From Actinomadura physcomitrii (GTDB lineage: Bacteria > Actinomycetota > Actinomycetes > Streptosporangiales > Streptosporangiaceae), in NCBI RefSeq assembly GCF_008923205.2, contig NZ_WBMS02000007.1:1-64000 (forward strand): a stretch of DNA of 64,000 nt, given 5' to 3'. Within the stretch, counting starts at the first letter, position 1, and every line of letters starts with the position of its first letter. Positions 57,514 through 64,000 of this stretch are shown piece by piece. The notes under the pieces were generated by a model. That model made no database searches. It was not told the DNA's origin and saw only the letters and a program-made list of their open reading frames with translations. The position numbers and the translations under genes are program-made.

Positions 57514-57542
57514 ATGGAACGGACTGACGAGGAGGCGGACTG

Positions 57543-58532
57543 ATGCAGTGGGGACTTCCCTGGCCCGGAGCAGAGGTGGCGGCGGAGGCCGAGAAGGCCG
57601 GGGCTTCGGCGTTCTGCGCCGGCGAGTTCGCCGACCACAACGCATACCTGACGACCGGCGAGATGGTCGGTGCCACCGAGCGCGCGATGGTGGGGCCGGG
57701 GATCGCCTATGCCTTCGCGCGCTCCCCGTTCGTGCACGCCTCCGCGCTCCGCCAGCTCTCCAGGCAGGCGCCCGGACGGCTCTTCCTCGGTCTCGGCTCG
57801 GGCACCCGCCGGATGAACACCGACTGGTTCGCGGTTCCGGCGACCGAGCCGGTGCGCCGGATGGCCGACCTCGTCGCCGCGGTCCGCGCCTACCTGCACG
57901 CGGAGAACGGGGAACGGGTCGTCAACGAGGGCGAGTTCTACCCGATCAACGCCGCCATCAAGGCACCGGTCCTCGGCCGGCTCGACATCCCGATCCTGCT
58001 CGGTGCGTTCAATCGGCGGATGATCCGCACCGCGGGGCAGATCGCGGACGGCGTCCTCGGACACGGCCTTTTCACCGATCGGTGGTGGTCGGAGGTGGTG
58101 AACCCCGAGCTGGCGGAGAGCGCCTCGGCGGCCGGCCGCGACACCACCGAGCCGCGACGCTGGGGCTGGCTGATCACCGCGATCAACGAGGACGACCCCG
58201 ACCGCGCCCGCCGCGACGCGCGGCTCCAGATCGCCTTCTACCTCACCGTCAAGACCTACGACACCTTCGCAGAGCTGCACGGCTGGCAGAAGGAGACGGC
58301 GGAGATCCGTGAAGCGTTCCGGCGCGGCGACATCGACGCGATGGCCGCCGCCGTGACCGACGAGATCCTGCACGCGATCGCGCTCTGCGGAACCCGCGCC
58401 GAAGCCCGCGACCAGCTCGCGGCACGAAAGGTCCTGCCGGACCTGGCGTTCCTGTCCACCCCGGCCTTCATGGTCGGCGAGCGGCGCCGCGCCGCGTACG
58501 CGACCGAGTCGATCCGGCTCATGGCCGGCTGA
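57543..58532 (+). CDS. LLM class (F420- or flavin-dependent) oxidoreductase
   Basis: 329 residues from ATG 57543 with GAGGAGG upstream. Luciferase-like features: GAEVAAEAEKAGASAFCAGE, VGPGIAYAFARSPFVHASAL, GRLFLGLGSGTRRMNTDWFA and RLDIPILLGAFNRRMIRTAG with the GLGSGT phosphate-binding turn. The third LLM enzyme in the window, it differs from the other two in the C-terminal region (ETAEIREAFRRGD). It is followed by a FadR-type gene 105 bases on. Reaction unknown. Confidence 0.85.
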   Translation: MQWGLPWPGAEVAAEAEKAGASAFCAGEFADHNAYLTTGEMVGATERAMVGPGIAYAFARSPFVHASALRQLSRQAPGRLFLGLGSGTRRMNTDWFAVPATEPVRRMADLVAAVRAYLHAENGERVVNEGEFYPINAAIKAPVLGRLDIPILLGAFNRRMIRTAGQIADGVLGHGLFTDRWWSEVVNPELAESASAAGRDTTEPRRWGWLITAINEDDPDRARRDARLQIAFYLTVKTYDTFAELHGWQKETAEIREAFRRGDIDAMAAAVTDEILHAIALCGTRAEARDQLAARKVLPDLAFLSTPAFMVGERRRAAYATESIRLMAG

Positions 58533-58637
58533 ACACGCGGTCGCGCGGCCCGGAAGCGACCGCCCGGTAGCTATTCTGAGGGACGCAGAGACAATGGCCG
58601 GCGGCCGTCACCGCCGCCTGAGGAGGATGACGCAGCG

Positions 58638-59453
58638 ATGGCAGAGCCGGACTCCGGACGGCGAGGCGCGACCCTTGCCATGCCCCCCGCCGACGTCCGG
58701 CCGCCGAAGATGGGAGAACTCGTCGCACGGCGGCTCCGGCGCATGATCGTCGACGGGGAACTGCAAGACGGCGACTTCCTCCCCCACGAGTCCACCCTGC
58801 TCGAGCACTTCGGTGTCTCCCGGCCGACGCTTCGGGAAGCCGTCCGCGTGCTCGAGGCCGAGGGCCTGATCGAACTGCGTCGCGGATCGCGCACAGGTGC
58901 ACGGGTGACCGTCCCCGGACCAGAGGTGGTCGCCCGTCCCGCCGCACTCCAGCTCCAGCTGGGCCGAGCGACCCTCGCCGACGTCTACGTCGCCCGCAGC
59001 GCGATCGAACCGACGGCCGCGCGCCTCCTCGCCCTGAACTCGGATGCCGACCACGGCGGACTGGAAGAGGCACTGGAGGAGGTGCGTGCCTGCATCGAGG
59101 ACGCCGAGCGGTTCGCCGTCGCCACTGCGCGGTTCCACCTGCGCCTCGTCGAGCTGTCCGGCAACCAGACGCTCGCCATGATGGCGGGGATGGTGCACGA
59201 GATCATTCTGCGCCAGACGCAGAGTTCCGTCCGTACCCGCGAGGCCGAGGCCGAGGGGCCGGGTGGCGCCGCCCACGGTGACCCGCGGGCCAACTACCGG
59301 CGTGCGGTCCGCGCCTACGAGAAGTTGATCGAGCTGGTGCGCGCGAGCGAAGCCGACGAGGCCGAACGGTTCTGGCGCCGCCACCTCGAGGTGGCCGACG
59401 AGCTCGTGCTCGCCGGCCACCAGGCCACCCGCGTGATCGACGTCCTGGACTAA
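58638..59453 (+). CDS. FadR-like GntR regulator (FCD domain)
   Basis: 271 residues from ATG 58638, preceded by GAGGAGG. Winged helix: VARRLRRMIVDGELQDGDFL, EHFGVSRPTLREAVRVLEA, RRGSRTGARVTVPGPE. FCD part: VARSAIEPTAARLLALNSDA, ARFHLRLVELSGNQTLAMM. It is a close paralogue of the regulator at 14389-15144, including the VIDVLD ending. As the last gene after the LLM oxidoreductase, near the 57490 palindrome, it may control the divergent catabolic operon. The ligand is probably a carboxylate or CoA ester. Confidence 0.87.
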   Translation: MAEPDSGRRGATLAMPPADVRPPKMGELVARRLRRMIVDGELQDGDFLPHESTLLEHFGVSRPTLREAVRVLEAEGLIELRRGSRTGARVTVPGPEVVARPAALQLQLGRATLADVYVARSAIEPTAARLLALNSDADHGGLEEALEEVRACIEDAERFAVATARFHLRLVELSGNQTLAMMAGMVHEIILRQTQSSVRTREAEAEGPGGAAHGDPRANYRRAVRAYEKLIELVRASEADEAERFWRRHLEVADELVLAGHQATRVIDVLD

Positions 59454-59611
59454 GCCGTACCGGCCGGCAGCTGGACGGGAACATCTTCCACGAGGAGGGT
59501 ACGGGCGCGCCGCAACGGCTCACGGCCAGTTCGTCGACTGCCGCTTCAGTCGCGAACCGGCGAACCTGTCGCCGGCCCTGTTCCTCAACTGCCGATTTCC
59601 TTTCGTCTTGG

Positions 59612-60376
59612 TCACTCGTTCGGGTTAAGTGACGACCCTCCGGCGGGGCCCCTCGCTGCCTTGCTGTCAGCACCCAGATAGACGGCGGCGAGAAGGTCCG
59701 GTGAACCGGCCAGCTCGGAGGCCGTTCCGGAGAACATGATCCTTCCGTGCCCGAACACGTAGGCGCGATCGACGACGTCCAGGGCCATCGGGACGTGCTG
59801 CTCCACGAGCAGAACGGACGTCCCGTGCTCGGCGGCCTGGTCTTTGAGCATCCGCAGCAGCCCCATCGCGATGGTCGGCGCCAGTCCTTGCGACATCTCG
59901 TCGACGAGCAGCAGTTTCGGGCGGCCGAGGAGGGCGCGCGCGAGTGCGAGTTGCTGCTGTTCCCCGCCCGACAGCAGGCCGGCGCGGCGTGGCAGCAGCG
60001 CCCGCAGCTTCGGCAACGCGTCGAGCGTCTCGTCCAAGGCGCTCTTGCCGGCGCGCCGGCCGGGAAGGCCGAGGATGAGGTTCTCCCGCACCGTGAGCTG
60101 GCGGAACAGCCCGCGGTCCTCTGGGACGAGCCTGACACCCCGACGGGCCAGGGCGCGAGCATCCGTCGAACGTCCCACGGAGGAGCCGAGGGCCGTGACC
60201 GTGCCCCCGTGGGCGGGCAGGCAGCCGGCCAGGGTGAGCAGGGCGGTGGTCTTCCCTGCCCCGTTCGGTCCGAAGATCCCGACGATCTCCCCCGCCGCCA
60301 CCTCGAGGTCGAGATCGCGTGCGACGGTCGTGGCACCATGGCCGACGCTGAGACCGCGGGTTTCCAAGATCTTCAC
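59612..60376 (-). CDS. Branched-chain-type ABC transporter ATP-binding protein (LivF type)
   Basis: 254 residues: FGPNGAGKTTALLTLAG (Walker A), PEDRGLFRQLTVRENLILG (LivF Q-loop region), LSGGEQQQLALARALLGRPK (signature), LLLVDEMSQGLAP (Walker B; Met-Ser in place of the usual Pro-Ser) and LLVEQHVPMALDVVDRAYV (switch His). It drives import together with the LivG-type partner directly upstream (four-base overlap). The 158 bases between it and the FadR gene hold no recognisable feature apart from a weak GCCG/CGGC hairpin near 59456. Confidence 0.92.
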   Translation of the reverse strand: MKILETRGLSVGHGATTVARDLDLEVAAGEIVGIFGPNGAGKTTALLTLAGCLPAHGGTVTALGSSVGRSTDARALARRGVRLVPEDRGLFRQLTVRENLILGLPGRRAGKSALDETLDALPKLRALLPRRAGLLSGGEQQQLALARALLGRPKLLLVDEMSQGLAPTIAMGLLRMLKDQAAEHGTSVLLVEQHVPMALDVVDRAYVFGHGRIMFSGTASELAGSPDLLAAVYLGADSKAARGPAGGSSLNPNE

Positions 60377-61140
60377 CTGGCGATCCCCTCCTCTGCCGCT
60401 TCGGTGGCTTCGCCCAGGTAGGCCGCCCGCACAACCGGGTTCTCCCGGATCTGGCCGGGAGTGCCCGACGCGAGCATCCGGCCGCCGTCAAGGACGTGAA
60501 CGTGATCGCAGTGTCCGAGGACGAGACCCATATCGTGCTCGACGAGCAGGATGGTGGTGCCCTTGTCGCGAATCGCGGCCAGGCGTTCGCCGAGTTCGTC
60601 GCTCTCGTGCGAGTCGAGGCCGGCGGCGGGTTCGTCCAGTAGCAGGACATCGGGCCGCGCGACCAGGGCGCGGGCCAGGGAGACCAGACTGCGCTGGCCC
60701 TGGCTGAGCTGACCGGGGAACAAGGCGGCGCAGCCGTCCAGGCCGACGGCCTCCAGCGCCTCGCGGACAGCGGCCGAGGTGGCACTCGGCATGGAGCGCA
60801 GTTGATGCCACCAGCGGCGGCGCCCCTCCGGTGGCGTACCGGCGGCGACATTGTCCCCCACTGTCAGGTCGTCGAACAGGTCGAGGGTCTGGAACGTCCG
60901 GATGAGCCCCCGGCGAGCGCGCCGGTAGGCGGGCGACCGGTCGATGCGTTCACCGGCTAGTCGCACTTCACCGCGTGAGGGCACGAAGCCGGTGCAGGCG
61001 TCCAGGAGAGTGGTCTTTCCGGCGCCGTTGGGCCCGATCAGGCCGGTCAGCTTTCCTGCTTCGGCCTTGAGGGTGACGGTGTCGACAGCGCGAACGCCAC
61101 CGAAGGTGACGCTCAGCTCACGAACTTCCAGCGACGACAT
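60373..61140 (-). CDS. Branched-chain-type ABC transporter ATP-binding protein (LivG type)
   Basis: 255 residues from ATG 61140, preceded by GAGGAGGG; an upstream in-frame start lies deeper inside the permease gene. GPNGAGKTTLLDACTGF (Walker A), RARRGLIRTFQTLDLFDDLT (LivG Q-loop), LSQGQRSLVSLARALVARPD (signature with Gln for Gly), VLLLDEPAAGLD (Walker B) and LVEHDMGLVLGHCDHV (switch His). The gene overlaps the 3' end of the permease gene by 23 bases. With LivF and the fused permease it makes a full HAAT-type importer. Confidence 0.92.
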   Translation of the reverse strand: MSSLEVRELSVTFGGVRAVDTVTLKAEAGKLTGLIGPNGAGKTTLLDACTGFVPSRGEVRLAGERIDRSPAYRRARRGLIRTFQTLDLFDDLTVGDNVAAGTPPEGRRRWWHQLRSMPSATSAAVREALEAVGLDGCAALFPGQLSQGQRSLVSLARALVARPDVLLLDEPAAGLDSHESDELGERLAAIRDKGTTILLVEHDMGLVLGHCDHVHVLDGGRMLASGTPGQIRENPVVRAAYLGEATEAAEEGIAR

Positions 61141-63103
61141 GCGCGCCCTCCTCGTTCCCGTTCCCGGACGCGGCTCCTGGCCGCGTTCCACCGCTCCGCA
61201 GCCTCTTCCCGAGCCACTGCGCCTGCTCTTCCAGCCGCCCGGCGACCCCGCCCGGCGTGGTGACGAGCGCTGCGATCAAGCCGATGGCACTGACCAGCGC
61301 GCTGTACTTGCCGAGGTGGATCCACTTGTCCAGCGCGTAGAACAGCAGGCCGCCAGGAGCGAGGACACCCGCGATGACCGCCCCGGAAACGCGGCTGATG
61401 CCGGCGAGGTAGACGACGGCGACATAGGTGAGCGACACGAACACGTCGAAGTCCTGGAACGACAGGCTCTGCTGCTGGTAGCCCAGAAGCGTCCCGGCCG
61501 TTCCGGCCAGACCTGCCGCGATCCCGAACCCCGCGAGTTTGACGCCGGCGACGTTCACACCCGCCGCCGCGGCCGCCCGCTCGTTGGCGCGCACGACGAG
61601 CATCTGCCCTCCGAGGCGCGTCCGCCGCAGCCAGAGCACGGCGAGCGCCAGGACGGTGACGACGGCGAGCGCGAACAGCGCGAAGCTGAGGTCACCGGAG
61701 CCCCCGAGCCCGAGGCCGAACAGCGACGCCTCGGGCACCCTGCTGCCACCGAGCCCGCCCGTCCAGTCCGGGTTCTTGAAGACGAATTCGTTGACCGCCA
61801 TGCCGAGCCCCAGCGTCACCACGCCCAGGGTGACGCCGCGAATGCGCAGGGCCGGGATCGCCACCAGGACACCGACGGCCACCGCCACGACGATGGCGAG
61901 CAGTGGCGCGACGGGGAAGGGAATGTGCGCACGCGTTGTGAGATTGCTGAGCACGAAACCCGCCGCACCCGCGAACGTCATCTGCGCCAGTGAGATCTGC
62001 CCGAGCATCCCGGTGAGGACGACGATGCTCAGACACACGAGCGTCGCGACGATCGACGTGGTCAGCGCCGTCCGGTACGGGCCGGTGAGCACGATCGTCA
62101 GGATCACGGCGACCACGACGGCTGCGGTGACCGACAGGGGACGCGGCGGGGTGCGCGGCACTTTCGGCAGCCGTGCCTCCTCGGCGGTGCCGCGCGTAGG
62201 CAGGCGTGCGCCGAGGACGACCAGTGCGACCACGATCACCACGAAGGGCAGCGCTTCGCGCAACCCGACCTGCGGCAGCCACGACCAGTCTTGCTGGAGC
62301 TTCAGCAGAACGCCTTGGAGCATCCCCAGCACGATGCCGGCGGTGACCGTGGCCCCGAACGACCGGAGCCGCCCGACGAGCGCGACCGCCAGAGCCGGCA
62401 CCACGAACAGGCTGTTCGTCACCGGATCGAGCCCGGTGACAGGGCCGGCGAGAATTCCGAACAGGCCCGCGACGACACACGCGCAGATCCAGGCCAGCGC
62501 CGAGAGCCGTTCCGGCGAATGCCCCAGCAACGTCGCCGCCCGCTCGTCCTCGGCGACGGCGCGCATCGCCACGCCGGTCCGGGTGAACCGGGTGAAGGCC
62601 CAGAGCAGCGCCGCCACCACGATGACGATCGCCGCCAGGTAGAGCCGGTCGCGCGGGATGGTCGCGCCGGCGACCTGGACCGGCTTGTCCGGAAGGATCG
62701 TCGGCACCGTGCTTGCGCTGGTCGAGAACCGCAGAACCGCGAGTGCCTGGAGCAGGACCGTCACGCCCACTGTGGCGACCAGCTTCAGCAGGCCGGACGC
62801 CGTCCGCAGCGGACGGAACACCAGCGCGTAGGCAAGCAGGCCGAGGACGGCGGCCACGGCCAAGGCGAGCAGGATCTCCACCACGACGGGCAGCCCGGCC
62901 ATCCGGATGCCGCCGACCGGAAGGACGAGCCGCCCCTCGTTCTCGAGGAACGCGTAGGTGAACGTCACGTACATGGCCAGAGCGCCGAGCGCGACATTGA
63001 CCACGCCGGCCGCCTGGTAGGTGAGCACCACCCCGGTCCCGAGCGCCGCGTAGACGGTGCCGGCGCCCAGGCCCAGGATGGCGAACTGCAGGAAATCCCC
63101 CAT
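61118..63103 (-). CDS. Fused branched-chain-type ABC permease (LivH-LivM)
   Basis: 661 residues from ATG 63103. The N-terminal part to about 300 is LivH-like: FAILGLGAGTVYAALGTGVV, GVVNVALGALAMYVTFTY, and the cytoplasmic loop FTRTGVAMRAVAEDERAATL. The C-terminal part is LivM-like: LTGMLGQISLAQMTFAGAAG, ALRIRGVTLGVVTLGLGMAV, and the loop RRTRLGGQMLVVRANERAAA. Each has around eight or more membrane segments. The two are separate genes in most bacteria. Such permeases carry branched amino acids but also aromatic and steroid-like acids in catabolic islands. Start and binding-protein stop overlap (TGATG). Confidence 0.9.
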   Translation of the reverse strand: MGDFLQFAILGLGAGTVYAALGTGVVLTYQAAGVVNVALGALAMYVTFTYAFLENEGRLVLPVGGIRMAGLPVVVEILLALAVAAVLGLLAYALVFRPLRTASGLLKLVATVGVTVLLQALAVLRFSTSASTVPTILPDKPVQVAGATIPRDRLYLAAIVIVVAALLWAFTRFTRTGVAMRAVAEDERAATLLGHSPERLSALAWICACVVAGLFGILAGPVTGLDPVTNSLFVVPALAVALVGRLRSFGATVTAGIVLGMLQGVLLKLQQDWSWLPQVGLREALPFVVIVVALVVLGARLPTRGTAEEARLPKVPRTPPRPLSVTAAVVVAVILTIVLTGPYRTALTTSIVATLVCLSIVVLTGMLGQISLAQMTFAGAAGFVLSNLTTRAHIPFPVAPLLAIVVAVAVGVLVAIPALRIRGVTLGVVTLGLGMAVNEFVFKNPDWTGGLGGSRVPEASLFGLGLGGSGDLSFALFALAVVTVLALAVLWLRRTRLGGQMLVVRANERAAAAAGVNVAGVKLAGFGIAAGLAGTAGTLLGYQQQSLSFQDFDVFVSLTYVAVVYLAGISRVSGAVIAGVLAPGGLLFYALDKWIHLGKYSALVSAIGLIAALVTTPGGVAGRLEEQAQWLGKRLRSGGTRPGAASGNGNEEGAHVVAGSS

Positions 63104-64000
63104 CACGCGGAGAACCATTCGCCGCCGGTGTCGACCAGCTTGCCGTTCTTGTACTGGGCGATGCGCGCCTGCTTGGTGCAGAACGCGCTGAGACCCGCGA
63201 GCTGCTTGCCGTCACAGGTGACCGTCGGGCCCATGAAGGACCTCAGGCTCGCGGTCTTCTTCAGCGCTTCCGTGACCGCCTTGGGCTGGTCCGGCGCGGA
63301 GGCGGTGGCCATCACCTCGGACAGCGTCACGACCGTCCCGAACGCTCCCTGCGCGAAACCGGACTCGGGAATGGATTTGTCGTACTTGGCGAGCGCCGCC
63401 TCGAACGCCTTGACCTCGGGGTCGCCCGAACCCGGCAGGAGCTGCTGGACGGCATAGTAGGTGCCCTCCGCCCCCGGCCCGGCCGCCTTGAGCACCTGCG
63501 GGTCCGCGCACGAGCCCGGGAACAGGAATTTGGCGGTGCTACCGAGCGACTGCTTGGCCTTGATGACGTTGGCACAGCCGCTGCCCTGCATGATGCCGAT
63601 CACCACATCGGTGCCGCCCTTCATGGCCTGGCTGACGGGGCCGGTCAGGTCGGTCTCGTTGTTACCGAAGGCGACCATGGCGATGTTCGTGACGCCCTTG
63701 GCCTGAAGGACCTTCTGGACGTACCCCTGTGCCGCGAGCCGAGCCTGCGGATTGTCGTTGAACATCACCGCGACCTTCTTCGGCTTCAGCTTGTCGGCGA
63801 CGTACACCGAGCCCGCGCTCACCGATCCGGGCGCGCCGGCCAGCATCGAGAAGGAGTTCGGGGAGGTGAACTCGACCGCGCCGATCGGGCTGGACGGCAC
63901 GTACGGTATCCCGGCCTTGGCCAGCGCCGGGACGGACCCGTCCGCACCGAGATCGAGACCCCCGACCACCGCGGCGGGCTTCTGCCGCAGCAGTTCGGCG
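63103..64000 (-). CDS. Branched-chain-type ABC substrate-binding protein, 5' end beyond window
   Basis: The C-terminal 298 or so residues of a periplasmic-binding protein type 1 (LivK-like) transport component. The frame stays open to the right edge (ELLRQKPAAVVGGLDLGADG), so the signal peptide and N-terminal lobe are outside the window. Visible: GIPYVPSSPIGAVEF, KPKKVAVMFNDNPQARLAAQ, TDVVIGIMQGSGCANVIKA and TYYAVQQLLPGSGDPEVKAF. It delivers ligand to the fused LivH-LivM permease encoded next, whose start it overlaps. The two Cys pairs near GSGC/PGSC and VTCDGKQL/SAFC could form disulfides outside the cell. Ligand unknown. Confidence 0.9.
   Translation of the reverse strand, partial: AELLRQKPAAVVGGLDLGADGSVPALAKAGIPYVPSSPIGAVEFTSPNSFSMLAGAPGSVSAGSVYVADKLKPKKVAVMFNDNPQARLAAQGYVQKVLQAKGVTNIAMVAFGNNETDLTGPVSQAMKGGTDVVIGIMQGSGCANVIKAKQSLGSTAKFLFPGSCADPQVLKAAGPGAEGTYYAVQQLLPGSGDPEVKAFEAALAKYDKSIPESGFAQGAFGTVVTLSEVMATASAPDQPKAVTEALKKTASLRSFMGPTVTCDGKQLAGLSAFCTKQARIAQYKNGKLVDTGGEWFSA

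Noticed and set aside
1..64000. tRNA, rRNA, CRISPR arrays or insertion sequences
   Set aside because: No cloverleaf, conserved rRNA stretch, regular repeat-spacer pattern or transposase frame was found on reading; only the RHS remnant suggests past rearrangement.

Overview
The window is very GC-rich (roughly 70%) actinobacterial DNA. GTG starts are common, ATGA/TGATG gene overlaps are frequent, and there are F420-type luciferase-like oxidoreductases, a mycofactocin-type dehydrogenase and many FadR-like regulators. Genus cannot be read from the sequence; a soil actinomycete is likely (inference). Apart from a decayed RHS-repeat gene at the left edge (71-1643), almost the whole window is one acyl-CoA-based catabolic island.

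Layout. (1) 2.0-7.4 kb, leftward: aldehyde dehydrogenase, mycofactocin-type SDR and cytochrome P450, then an internally deleted hydrolase and an acyl-CoA ligase. A divergent TetR gene follows at 7.6 kb. This looks like a terminal-oxidation and activation unit. (2) 8.2-13.4 kb, leftward: MarR, an ACAD10/11-type acyl-CoA dehydrogenase, an SDR, an APH-fold kinase and two enoyl-CoA hydratases. (3) 13.6-18.3 kb, rightward: enoyl-CoA hydratase, FadR, an HSD10-like SDR, a tandem-duplicated FadR and a TetR. (4) 18.4-23.4 kb, rightward: a two-domain family III CoA-transferase, a DUF2889 protein, an amidohydrolase and a small Cys protein. (5) 23.5-25.4 kb, leftward: ligase plus a small conserved protein. 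(6) 25.7-27.9 kb, rightward: Ltp-type thiolase, DUF35 protein, PaaI-like thioesterase. (7) 28.0-36.6 kb, leftward: HAD-ligase, double hotdog, ECH, two ACADs, a second double hotdog and an LLM enzyme. (8) 36.6-45.2 kb, leftward: ECH, ADP-forming acyl-CoA synthetase and a complete Dpp/Opp-type importer. (9) 45.4 kb: a second tandem FadR. (10) 46.9-57.4 kb, leftward: nine genes (two ACADs, thiolase, ligase, two ACADs, ligase, LLM, DoxX). (11) 57.5-59.5 kb, rightward: LLM enzyme and FadR. (12) 59.6-64.0 kb, leftward: a Liv-type importer whose binding protein runs off the window.

Working model (inference): two importers bring in an amphipathic, probably branched or alicyclic carboxylate or alcohol. 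P450, SDR and ALDH oxidise a terminal carbon, several ligases form the CoA ester, and heteromeric ACAD pairs, hotdog hydratases, crotonases, an SDR and thiolase or Ltp aldolase shorten it. The ACAD10/11-APH module could handle 4-hydroxyacyl-CoA intermediates. No ring-cleavage genes of classical steroid catabolism were seen, so the substrate is open. Three short palindromic motifs recur upstream of separate operons and suggest a dedicated regulon controlled by some of the seven regulators encoded here.
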